The notes: generated by a model from the sequence alone, not told the origin. A stretch of 9,354 nucleotides of DNA from an uncultured Mycoplasma sp. (GCA_946998935.1 CAMQBE010000016.1:1-9354), one strand, 5' to 3'. Shown: positions 1 through 6,639, counted from the first letter of the stretch. Translations and numbers: made by a program.

Positions 1-653
1 CATAGTTGGCTCTTGCCTTGTCAATTGTTTGTTGCTACATAATCTTTTAATTCACTGTGAACATTACTATGGTCAAAACTGCCGATTATATATAGTTTAT
101 CTGCTCCTGGAATTTGTCCTATTGCAAATGACACTAAACTGCTTACAACTAAAAACTCTAAGGTTAGCAGTGTAAATGATTTACCTACTTTTTTTCATCC
201 AAAAATAAAGATAGGGATAGATAAAACTAAATATAGAATTCAGAAAAGCGCGTTATCTATAAGGTTATAAATAGTTGGCGTTATTTTAGGGTTATCTCTC
301 AATAAAACGTTTGTTAAACGCGCAATAGCTTGACCAAAAGCAGCTAAACCAAAGTTATAAATACCAGGGTTTTTAACAAAGAAAACGCTTATGATACCGA
401 AAACAATTGCTAATCCACAAACTAATAAACCAAGTTTTCATAATGGCATGGGTGCATAAAAACGAGATAATTTCAAAACAAAGTTTGACATTTTTGTATA
501 TTTGTAATCTGTGTTTTTACGGCTAATAATTGTTGAAGTATTCTTATTTTCGCCAAGATCATTTAAATCATTTTGAGCAGCAAAAAAGTTAGTTTTTTGT
601 TCTTCGATGTTCTTTTTTTCTTTGTCTAATTCATCATTTTTTTGTTCAGGCAT
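1..653 (-). CDS. YitT-like integral membrane protein, C-terminus cut by the window edge
   Basis: With TGA read as Trp, an open frame runs from the ATG at 653-651 to the left edge, giving 217 residues and no stop. Residues 1-70 are hydrophilic and rich in K, E, N and D, with a charged stretch at 6-20 that could form a short coiled coil. Membrane-like segments lie at about 74-93, 131-152 and 160-180. The block with NPGIYNFGLAAFGQA (95-109), then the Pro-Ile-Phe-Ile-Phe-Gly segment and KKVGKSFTLLT (154-164), resembles the YitT family pattern of a Pro-Leu-rich helix followed by a Gly-Lys-x-Phe turn. YitT proteins are multi-pass membrane proteins of unclear function. The start is supported by AGGAGG seven bases upstream. 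The hydrophilic N-terminal tail looks long for the family. Family assignment is from recalled patterns and is moderate; membrane location is solid. Confidence 0.6.
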
Positions 654-707
654 GTATACCTCCTTTATTTGTTAATTTATTTAATTATTTGTATTAAAGT
701 AAAAAAT

Positions 708-725
708 TAATGCTTTCTTGCATTA
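708..725. repeat. 18-bp dyad TAATGC-N6-GCATTA upstream of the YitT-like gene
   Basis: The two six-base arms are perfectly complementary around a TTTCTT centre. The site lies about 55-72 bases upstream of the minus-strand ATG, where a promoter or operator would be expected. In an AT-rich spacer such a dyad can arise by chance, so an operator role is only inferred. Confidence 0.35.
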
Positions 726-934
726 CTTATATTCTAAACTATTATTCATAAATATCTCATTTTTATTTTTTAGCAGTCTTATAAAGACATTTTTTAGAAT
801 CATTTTTATACTTTTAGCCCTATGAATAAGTATATTTAAGTAAATATAAAAAATTATTAAATCTATTGTCTTTTTTGTGTTATTAAAGATAAAATCTTTT
901 ATTTTTTTATGTGTTTGTTTTCACTATTTTTAAG

Positions 935-972
935 TATAATCTTTTTATTAAATTAAATAATTAATAAGGAGA
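935..972 (+). promoter_or_regulatory. gyrB promoter (-10) and ribosome binding site
   Basis: A perfect TATAAT is at 935-940. The expected -35 position near 912-917 reads TGTTTG, a poor match, as is common in mycoplasmas. The start would be near 947, giving a leader of about 30 bases. AAGGAGA at 966-972 is well spaced before the ATG at 978. Confidence 0.65.
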
Positions 973-977
973 TTAAG

Positions 978-2903
978 ATGTCAAAAGAATATGATGCAAG
1001 TAATATTAGAGTTCTTGAAGGACTAGAAGCTGTCCGTGTTCGTCCAGGTATGTATATCGGTACAACCGGTATTAGAGGACTACACCACTTAATTTGAGAA
1101 ATTGTGGATAACTCTGTCGATGAATGTATGGCAGGTTATGCAACACAAGTTGATATTATTATTGGTAAAGATGGCTCTATTGAAGTTACCGATAACGGTC
1201 GTGGTATACCTGTAGAAATCCACCCTAAAACTGGAATTTCAACAGTTGAAACTGTTTTAACTGTTTTACACGCTGGTGGTAAATTTGACTCTGAAAGTTA
1301 CAAAGTTTCTGGTGGTTTACATGGTGTTGGTGCCTCTGTTGTTAATGCTTTAAGTACTAAATTTGAAGTATGAGTTAACCGTAATGGTCATACTTATTAT
1401 GCGCGTTTTGAAAATGGTGGCCATACTATTGAACCTTTAAAAATTATTGGTGATATTGATCCTATTATCACTGGTACAAGAATTAAATTCTATCCAGACT
1501 TTAGTATCATGGAACAAAACAACTGAGACAAATCAGTTGTTGTTGACCATGCTAAACAAATTGCTTACTTGAATAAAGGACTTAAAATTTCTGTTACTGA
1601 CCAAAGAGATGAATCATTCCAAGAATTCCATTTTGAAGGTGGTATCGTTGACTATGTTAAAGAATTAAATATTGGTCAAAAATTAATTCACCCTGATGTT
1701 ATTTATGCTGAAGGTGAATATAGATATCAAGATTCTCCTGCTGTGCAAGTTGAAGTTGCTATTCAATATAATGAAAGAATAACAGGTAATGTTGTTTCTT
1801 ATGCTAACAACATCATTACCGTTGAAGGTGGAACACACGAAATGGGTTTCTATGATGCTCTTATTCGTTTAATTAATAATTATGGTGTTGATTGTGGTTT
1901 AATCAAAACTGAAGAAGATAAGATAACTCGTGAAGATGCTAAAGAAGGTATCGTTGCTATTATCTCTGTTAAACATACCAATCCTATCTTTGAAGGCCAA
2001 ACAAAAGGTAAATTAGGAAATAAAGATGCTCGTATGGCAGTTAATAAAGTTTTCTCAGAAAGCTTTGATAGATTTTTAAATGAAAATCCTGCTGAAGCTA
2101 GGATGATTGTTGAAAAAACATTGTCTGCTAAAAAATCACGTCTTGCTGGTTTAGCAGCTAGAGATGCAGCTAGAAGAAAGACAGTTTTTGATACAGGCAG
2201 TTTACCTGGTAAACTTGCAGATTGTACTTCTAAGAATGCTGAAGTTTCAGAACTATATATCGTCGAAGGTAAGTCTGCTGGTGGTTCAGCTAAAATGGGA
2301 CGTAATCGTATGACTCAAGCTATCCTCCCACTTCGTGGTAAGGTTATCAATGCTGAAAAGAACCAACCTAAAAAAGTTTTCGCCAATGCTGAAATCTTGT
2401 CATTGATTACAGCTTTAGGTACTGGTGTTGGTGAAGAGTTTAATATCAACAAATTAAGATATCACAAGATTATTATTATGACCGATGCCGATGTCGATGG
2501 GGCTCACATTAGAACATTGTTATTGACATTCTTCTATCGTTACTTTAGACCATTAATTGAATATGGTTTTGTATATATTGCTCAACCTCCACTTTACAAA
2601 ATTCAACAAAATAAGTTTGTTGGATATGCATATAATGATGCTCAAAAAGATGAAATTATGAATAGTCTAGGAGCTAATAGTACTAGAGCACTAGTTCAAC
2701 GTTACAAAGGTCTTGGTGAAATGGACCCTGAACAACTTTGAGAAACAACTATGGACCCAGAAAATCGTAAGATGCTCCAAGTTCAAATTGAAGATGCAGC
2801 TCAAGCTGATTGAGCATTTACAACATTGATGGGCGATGAAGTTTTACCTCGTCGTGAATTCATTGAAACAAATGCTAAATATGTAAAAAATATTGACATT
2901 TAG
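978..2903 (+). CDS. gyrB: DNA gyrase subunit B
   Basis: Encodes 641 residues, the usual length for the ATPase/TOPRIM subunit of DNA gyrase, which pairs with GyrA to introduce negative supercoils. The GHKL ATPase domain shows E41 in [10 protein letters not shown]45, DNGRGIP from D72, and GGLHGVG from residue 112. QTKGKLGN and LPGKLADC precede the TOPRIM domain with E430, PLRGK and the metal-binding D503/D505/D507 in [10 protein letters not shown]. The end, QRYKGLGEM to the terminal KYVKNIDI, matches bacterial Gyr[31 protein letters not shown] and the C-terminus favour GyrB over ParE. Five in-frame TGA codons read as Trp (for example 1095, 1371, 2739). The oddity is residue 432: the usual EGDSAGG reads EGKSAGG (AAG at 2271-2273). 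gyrA is not adjacent. Confidence 0.96.
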
Positions 2904-2919
2904 TTAAACTTCATTTAGG

Positions 2920-2949
2920 CAAGCTAATTGATTTGGCTTGTTTTATTTT
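2920..2949 (+). terminator. Probable gyrB terminator
   Basis: A CAAGC/GCTTG stem (2920-2924 and 2936-2940), extendable by one G-T pair, encloses an 11-base loop and runs straight into TTTTATTTT. The stem is short but sits 16 bases after the gyrB stop, with no other gene nearby. Confidence 0.55.
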
Positions 2950-2993
2950 GGCCTATTTTCTATTTCAGGTATATATTCAAAAAATTCCTATAA

Positions 2994-3047
2994 AACTAAA
3001 AAGTTAAAATAATCTATTTTTTTATGTTAAAAAATAACTTTTTAGTT
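2994..3047. repeat. 13-bp perfect inverted repeat across the thioredoxin promoter
   Basis: AACTAAAAAGTTA at 2994-3006 is exactly complementary to TAACTTTTTAGTT at 3035-3047, with 28 bases between. The right arm ends on the first base of the TATAAT -10 box at 3047-3052, so the arms flank and overlap the -35 to -10 region. A paired operator or a DNA/RNA stem are both possible. Confidence 0.5.
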
Positions 3048-3080
3048 ATAATAACTACATAAATATAAGAATAAAGGAGA
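3047..3080 (+). promoter_or_regulatory. Thioredoxin gene promoter (-10) and ribosome binding site
   Basis: TATAAT lies at 3047-3052, with no clear -35 (ATGTTA at the expected place). AAGGAGA at 3074-3080 is spaced seven bases from the ATG at 3088. The leader would be about 30 bases. Confidence 0.6.
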
Positions 3081-3087
3081 TATTAAA

Positions 3088-3402
3088 ATGCTTAAAGAAA
3101 TTAATCAAGATGAATACAAAAAACAAATTGAAGGCAAAGACCAAGGTTTATATTTATTAGTGTTTCACGCATTATGGTGCCCACCATGTAGAATGTTCAA
3201 AGAATCACTAGAAAAAATAAACGATAGAGATAATGTAACTGTGTACCGTGTTGATGTTGATCAAAATCAAGATTTAGTTAATGAATTTGAAGTTAGATCA
3301 ATGCCTACTTGAATAGTATTTAACAAAGGCAAACAATTGTTTAGAAGTACCGGTTACCAAGAATATGAAGAACTAAAAAGGATTGTTTTAGCTTACAAAT
3401 AA
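3088..3402 (+). CDS. Thioredoxin-fold protein with a WCPPC active site
   Basis: A 104-residue single-domain cytoplasmic protein the size of thioredoxin, without signal peptide. The redox motif is W30-C31-P32-P33-C34, and the cis-proline is P73 in SMPT; both cysteines are present, so dithiol-disulfide exchange is expected. The central RVDVDQNQDLVNEFEVRSMPT block is typical of thioredoxins. Two departures from classical thioredoxin: CPPC replaces CGPC, and the buried Asp two residues before the Phe of the active-site strand (E. coli Asp26) aligns with V25. Trp75 is encoded by TGA (3310-3312) while Trp30 uses TGG. Expressed alone, with its own promoter and terminator. It could be the main thioredoxin or a paralogue; the window does not decide. 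Confidence 0.88.
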
Positions 3403-3413
3403 TTTTGTTCAAT

Positions 3414-3440
3414 AATGCACATGCGTGTGCATTTTTTCTT
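3414..3440 (+). terminator. Terminator after the thioredoxin gene
   Basis: A perfect 8-bp stem (AATGCACA at 3414-3421 with TGTGCATT at 3426-3433) closes a TGCG loop, a UNCG-class tetraloop, and is followed by a T-rich tract to 3440. It begins 11 bases after the stop codon. Confidence 0.85.
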
Positions 3441-3468
3441 GCTTTAATAGACTAGTTATTTTTTAATT

Positions 3469-3481
3469 TATAATATTAATC
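3469..3481 (+). promoter_or_regulatory. smpB promoter placed for a leaderless transcript
   Basis: A perfect TATAAT at 3469-3474 is only seven bases from the smpB ATG at 3482, so transcription would start at or next to the A of the start codon. No Shine-Dalgarno sequence lies before the ATG (ATTAATC). A weak -35 candidate, TAGACT at 3448-3453, has a short 15-bp spacer. Confidence 0.6.
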
Positions 3482-3928
3482 ATGAAACTAATTAGCGACA
3501 ATCGAAGAGGCTTACATGGCTTTAAGATAGTTGAAAAATATGAAGTAGGAATAGTTTTAGCTGGTTGAGAAGTTAAATCTGCTCGTGCTCAAAATGTCAA
3601 TTTAATTAATAGTTATTGCTTCTTTAGAAAAAATGAATTATGACTTTGCGATGCTCACTTTAAGAAATATATGTTACTTAAAGTTAATGAAACTCAAGAT
3701 CGCAAACTTTTAATGCATAAAAATGAGCTAATTAGATTACATTCAAAACTAGATAAAACACCTAGCGCAACTATTAAGCCAGTTAAGATTTATTTTAATA
3801 ATCAAAGTAGAATAAAGCTTGAAATAGCTTTGGTTATTGGCATGAATAAACATGATAAACGCGAAGATATAAAGAAAAAAGAATCAAATAAGATTCTGAA
3901 GAATGTTCAAAAGGAGTATTTGAAGTAA
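3482..3928 (+). CDS. smpB: SsrA-binding protein SmpB (trans-translation)
   Basis: Encodes 148 basic residues, normal for SmpB, which binds tmRNA and brings it to ribosomes stalled on broken mRNA. Recognisable blocks are the N-terminal NRRGLHGFKIVEKYEVGI, GWEVKSARA from residue 28, NSYCFFR, RKLLMHKNEL (74-83), and HDKREDIKKKE (124-134) leading to the lysine-rich C-terminal tail that enters the ribosomal mRNA channel. Two TGA codons (3566, 3641) read as Trp; without them only the last 85 residues from an internal Met would be seen. The start at 3482 gives the expected family N-terminus and has no alternative Met upstream, although it lacks a ribosome binding site. The tmRNA gene is not in this window. 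The stop codon lies inside a hairpin terminator shared with the convergent methyltransferase pseudogene. Confidence 0.93.
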
Positions 3929-3941
3929 TACTTCTTTTTAA
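3909..3941. terminator. Bidirectional terminator between smpB and the convergent pseudogene
   Basis: A 12-bp stem with one G-T pair (3909-3920 with 3927-3938) closes a six-base loop. An A run opens it and a T run closes it, so it can end transcripts from both strands. The smpB stop (3926-3928) is at the loop-stem junction and the pseudogene stop (3938-3940) overlaps the far base. Confidence 0.65.
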
Positions 3942-4760
3942 TAATTTGTAATTATTATTTCTTCTCCATAGCGTTTATTACCGTTGCTATTTATAGATCT
4001 ATGAATTTTAACTATTTCTTTTCTATATTCTTTGTATAGTTCATTAATTAATGGAGTATTGTAGTTAGTAAGCATAAGGTAACAACCGCGCTTATCAAGT
4101 TCTTTAAATAGATTGCTAAGTCTTATATGATCTTCTTTTGAAAACTTAGTATATGTATAAGAGTTAAATGTATCAGGTTTTAATAAATCGTATGGGCTAT
4201 CTAAAAAGACAAAATCTCCTTGCTTTGCTGTTTTTAAAGATTCTTCAAAATCTACTGAGGTTATTGTTTTATTTGGAGAATTTAAGTAATTATGTATATC
4301 TAAATATTTTCTTTATCGTATGAACTTCCATTGTTCTTGTTGTTAAATAGAACATTAAACAAGCCATGCGAATTAACCCTGTATAATCTGTTAAAACAAT
4401 GCTTATTTAGATACACGAATAAGCTTGCCATTTCAATATCTAATTCATTAAGTTGCATCTTTTTATTGAATATTTTTCTGTATTCTAAATAATTATTCTT
4501 GGCAACGTTGTAGCTAGTTTGGCCGTCATATCTATTAAGTTTGTCCATAAACTCATTAGCATTATATTTAATAGTTTTATATACATTAATTAGTTGTCTG
4601 TTGATGTCATTAATAAATATTGTTTTAGGTTAAATACGAAATAAAAGAGCACCTCCTCCAACAAAGGTTCATAATAATCATTGAATTTTGGTGGAAGTTT
4701 AGAGACCAATTTTTCTAGTAATTGTGTTTTACCACCTGCTCATTTTATAAATGGCTTCAT
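3938..4760 (-). pseudogene. Decayed Dam/DpnM-like (D12 class) adenine-N6 DNA methyltransferase
   Basis: Joining three frames gives a near complete D12-class methyltransferase, probably once GATC-specific. Reading from the ATG at 4760-4758: FIKWAGGKTQLL, then YYEPF; then, in a second frame, VGGGALLF, NDINRQLINVYK and the LFVYLNKHCFN block; then, in a third, GDFVFLDSPYDLL (catalytic DPPY-type motif), LTNYN, and INSNGNKRYGEEIIITNY at the end. Lesions: one base is lost in an A run near 4663-4665, inside the SAM-binding FVGGG motif; an in-frame TAA is at 4632-4630; another base is lost near the T run at 4307-4310. Substitutions such as CFNR for the usual CFNG and FNVLF for FNVPF fit relaxed selection; DSPY for DPPY may be a family variant. 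A ribosome binding site and TATAAT remain. No restriction gene is next to it. Confidence 0.88.
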
Positions 4761-4771
4761 ATATTTTCCTT

Positions 4772-4799
4772 TCAATATTTATTATCTAGTTTTATTATA
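4772..4799 (-). promoter_or_regulatory. Relic promoter and ribosome binding site of the methyltransferase pseudogene
   Basis: On the minus strand TATAAT reads from 4799 to 4794, about 33 bases before the ATG, and an AAAGGAAA-type ribosome binding site lies just before the ATG. Both look intact, so the dead gene may still be transcribed. Confidence 0.5.
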
Positions 4800-4830
4800 T
4801 TAAACTAATCCATAGGCAAAAATGTTAATT

Positions 4831-4862
4831 AAAAAACAAAAAACTTGCGTGTGCAAGTCTTA
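4831..4862 (-). terminator. Terminator of the LacI-family gene
   Basis: On the minus strand ACTTGC/GCAAGT (4858-4853 with 4848-4843) closes an ACAC loop, can extend by weak pairs into the stop codon region, and is followed by TTTTTTGTTTTTT. It starts right at the stop codon. Confidence 0.8.
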
Positions 4863-5852
4863 TTTGTCTTTATTATCTTGATAAATGATTTGAGGTTTAA
4901 ATACTTCACCTGTTCCTCTCACCACAACGTTGTTACTTTGTGGTGTAGGACTTCCAAATAATAATTTATCGATTCTAATGCCTATTTCAACATAGTCAAT
5001 AAAGATTTTTGCTTTATATCTACGTTGGTAGTCATAAGTTGTTACCCAGCCTATATCTGTAAGCAATAAATTCTTATCATTAGAAGAAATTAATGAACTA
5101 AATACGGAGTGAGTACTTGAAACAACATTAACATGATTTTTAACATTTAATTTACTTAAGAAATCTTGAACGTTGTTGTAATCATTAGTTTTAATAGGCC
5201 AGATTTCATATTGAATATTTTGTTTTTCACATGCAGCTTTAAAACCATTTTTTCTAAATTCTTTTTCATGAGCAGTAAGTTTTTCATCTTCAGCAAAAAT
5301 GATTTTTTCTTTTAATGGGTTTTCAATATATTGAATAAATTTGTGAGTTAAACTATTGAAAGCAGCTTCTTCATCGATTTTAATTCAATGAATACCTTCG
5401 ACCTCTTTACCATAAACTAAAATGTTTGAATGGAATGAAGTTGAAGTTATATAGTTTGTAATTTTGTTGTCATCGTCATCTGGTAAAAAGAAAACTATTG
5501 CTCCAGGTTTTCATGATGAGACATATTTTATAGTTTCGATATAAGAAGCTGAGTCGTTAGGGGAGTGAGTAATAATAACTTTATAATTTCCTTTTATTGC
5601 ACCTTGTTCAATACCTTGAATAATGTAACTATATTCTTGTCTATATCATTCTGGCACAATAACGAAAATTGATGAGTCACGGCCTCTAATCAACCTTGCT
5701 CCATGATTTGGAAAGTAACCATGTTCTTTAACGATGGCTTCTATTTTAATTTTGGTGTTTTTAGAAATATATCCATTATTATAATAACGGCTAACCGTAC
5801 TAATCGATACCCCAGCTAATTTCGAAATATCTTTATAGGAGAAATTTTTCAT
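4860..5852 (-). CDS. LacI-family transcriptional regulator
   Basis: Encodes 330 residues, the standard length of LacI/GalR repressors. The N-terminal helix-turn-helix is clear: YKDISKLAGVSISTVSRYYNN (6-26), then the hinge region GYFPNHGARLIRG (45-57). The rest (about 60-330) is a periplasmic-binding-protein-like effector domain, with SIFVIVPEW at its first strand and LLTDIGWVTTYDYQR near the end; its sequence is divergent and no ligand can be named. In-frame TGA codons read as Trp (for example 5648-5646, 5513-5511, 5387-5385), which is why the gene looks split under the standard code. No sugar-transport or catabolic genes sit next to it, so its targets are elsewhere or it acts on its own promoter. 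The start is the only Met giving a full DNA-binding domain; no ribosome binding site precedes it. Confidence 0.92.
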
Positions 5853-5887
5853 ATATTTATTATATATAAAAAACTAAATTATGAAAA
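5853..5887 (-). promoter_or_regulatory. LacI-family gene promoter, apparently leaderless
   Basis: On the minus strand TATAAT reads 5864 to 5859, six bases before the ATG at 5852, and TTTTCA at 5887-5882 is a 4/6 match to the -35 consensus with a 17-bp spacer. Transcription would start at the start codon. A second TATAAT at 5943-5938 could give a leader of about 80 bases instead. Confidence 0.5.
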
Positions 5888-5904
5888 TTTCCACAAAGAA
5901 ATTT
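5885..5904. repeat. AAATTTC-N6-GAAATTT dyad at the -35 of the LacI-family gene
   Basis: Two perfect 7-base arms (5885-5891 and 5898-5904) overlap the candidate -35 of the repressor gene. This is a plausible autoregulatory operator, but it lacks the central CG of classic LacI/GalR sites. Confidence 0.35.
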
Positions 5905-5932
5905 GCTTGTAAATTTTTTAGTTAATTTCAAG

Positions 5933-5964
5933 AAGCTATTATAAATGCAGAACGTGCCTAGCTT
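5933..5964. repeat. AAGCTA/TAGCTT inverted repeat between the repressor gene and the SRP RNA
   Basis: AAGCTA (5933-5938) and TAGCTT (5959-5964) are complementary, with a possible inner GCA/TGC pair (5947-5949 with 5955-5957). The stretch is less AT-rich than its surroundings and holds a minus-strand TATAAT at 5943-5938. Function unknown. Confidence 0.35.
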
Positions 5965-5997
5965 AAAAGCAAAATTTCTAAAAAAAATGACTTTTGA

Positions 5998-6003
5998 TAT
6001 AAT
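5998..6003 (+). promoter_or_regulatory. SRP RNA promoter (-10)
   Basis: TATAAT is placed so that transcription would begin near 6010, the first base of the predicted terminal stem of the RNA. The -35 region (TTTCTA near 5975) is weak. Confidence 0.6.
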
Positions 6004-6009
6004 AATCTC

Positions 6010-6093
6010 GTCAGTGAAATAGTAACCTTGTAATCTGGTCAGGACAGAAATGTAGCAGCCACATCGAGAAGTGCTATGTTTGCTGACTTTTTT
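6010..6093 (+). ncRNA. ffs: Signal recognition particle RNA (4.5S-like, small bacterial type)
   Basis: A compact RNA of about 80 bases that partners Ffh to target nascent membrane proteins. The apical domain shows the SRP signature GGTCAGGACAGAAATGTAGC followed by AGCC: the CAGG and AGCA strands form the symmetric loop bound by the Ffh M domain, and ACA/TGT closes a GAAA tetraloop of the GNRA class. The ends pair: GTCAG at 6010-6014 with CTGAC at 6083-6087, and ATAG near 6018-6021 with CTAT. The terminal helix is followed by TTTTTT, so it likely also acts as terminator. It lacks an Alu domain, as small bacterial forms do. The exact ends are inferred from the stem and the TATAAT upstream. Confidence 0.9.
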
Positions 6094-6144
6094 ATTTTAG
6101 ATTTTAGATAGATTAAAATATATTTATATCAATTAGGAGGAATT

Positions 6145-6591
6145 ATGGATTTAGATTACTATGAAGTTTCTGCTACTTTTAAAGGTGAACAAAAAGTACT
6201 TTGAAAAATAGGAGAGTTAGATAATAAATATTTATGCGTAATAATTGAAGCAACCGATAAAACAACTTCAACTGTTGATATAAACAAAGCTTATTTAATA
6301 GCTAAAAATGTTTATGATCATGCAGCTAATTACAAAAAACTTGAAGAAATAAATAAGATTTTTGATCCTATTAAAAAACGTATTTATGCTTCAATAAGAA
6401 ATAAATTATCTACTGAGCCAGCTAATTGTACATTAATAAAAGTTCTTGAGAATTCAGATGGTTCATTATCAAATGAAATCTTTAGAACTAATAAAGGTTT
6501 GTTAGCGCGTGATACTATTAATGAATTAATTCTTAAAGATGGTAAATTATTAATTTCTAATAACAATTTAACTAATAGTATTGTTAAATAA
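6145..6591 (+). CDS. Hypothetical protein, 148 residues
   Basis: I do not recognise the family. The ATG is preceded by a strong AGGAGG (6135-6140), and one in-frame TGA (6202-6204) reads as Trp20. The product is soluble-looking, with no signal peptide, membrane segment or cysteine cluster. The N-terminal third (about 3-45) has alternating strand-like stretches (VLWKIGEL, YLCVIIEA); the middle (about 46-85) is helix-like and charged (INKAYLIAKNVYDHAANYKKLEEI); the end is asparagine-rich. It starts about 50 bases after the SRP RNA and ends 164 bases before tex. A weak -10 candidate (TAAAAT, 6114-6119) lies between, or it may depend on readthrough from the SRP RNA. Codon use matches its neighbours. 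A minus-strand open frame over the same region has no ribosome binding site and is discounted. Confidence 0.8.
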
Positions 6592-6624
6592 AATAAGTTT
6601 ATAAAATGTTTCAAATTTACTAAT

Positions 6625-6639
6625 CTATCTATTAGATAG
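6625..6639 (+). terminator. Weak hairpin after the hypothetical gene
   Basis: CTATCT (6625-6630) pairs with AGATAG (6634-6639) over a three-base loop. The first long T run comes only at 6661, so this is a poor intrinsic terminator and may instead be an mRNA 3' end stem. The rest of the spacer to 6711 is low-complexity AT. Confidence 0.3.

Larger units (their letters stand above)
654..977. other. Divergent spacer between the YitT-like gene and gyrB
   Basis: This 324-bp AT-rich spacer holds no convincing gene. It contains the ribosome binding site of the minus-strand gene (AGGAGG on the minus strand near 660-665), a perfect TAATGC/GCATTA dyad at 708-725, a small GTCTT/AAGAC hairpin at 776-788 followed by a T run, and the gyrB promoter near 935-940. 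No replication-origin features such as consensus DnaA boxes were seen. Confidence 0.6.

Noticed and set aside
776..800. GTCTT/AAGAC hairpin with T run as a terminator
   Set aside because: No plus-strand gene ends upstream of it within the window, and a 5-bp stem in AT-rich DNA is likely chance.
654..977. Replication origin next to gyrB
   Set aside because: No cluster of DnaA boxes or dnaA gene is seen; gyrB alone is not evidence of an origin.
978..2903. Topoisomerase IV ParE instead of GyrB
   Set aside because: [33 protein letters not shown] and the C-terminal KYVKNIDI match GyrB rather than ParE at the places where the two differ.
3671..3928. An 85-residue gene starting at an internal Met
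   Set aside because: It is the C-terminal part of SmpB; the upstream TGA is Trp, and the conserved N-terminal half is present from 3482.
4300..4548. An 82-residue open frame as a separate small gene
   Set aside because: Its product is the central block of the D12 methyltransferase and joins fragments on both sides by frame changes; it has no start signals of its own.
5933..5964. Riboswitch or extra small RNA before the SRP RNA
   Set aside because: Only six outer base pairs and a weak inner pair are present, with no known aptamer pattern and no downstream terminator.
6384..6614. A 76-codon minus-strand open frame
   Set aside because: It lies opposite the 6145-6591 gene, has no ribosome binding site or promoter, and looks like a shadow of the real frame.
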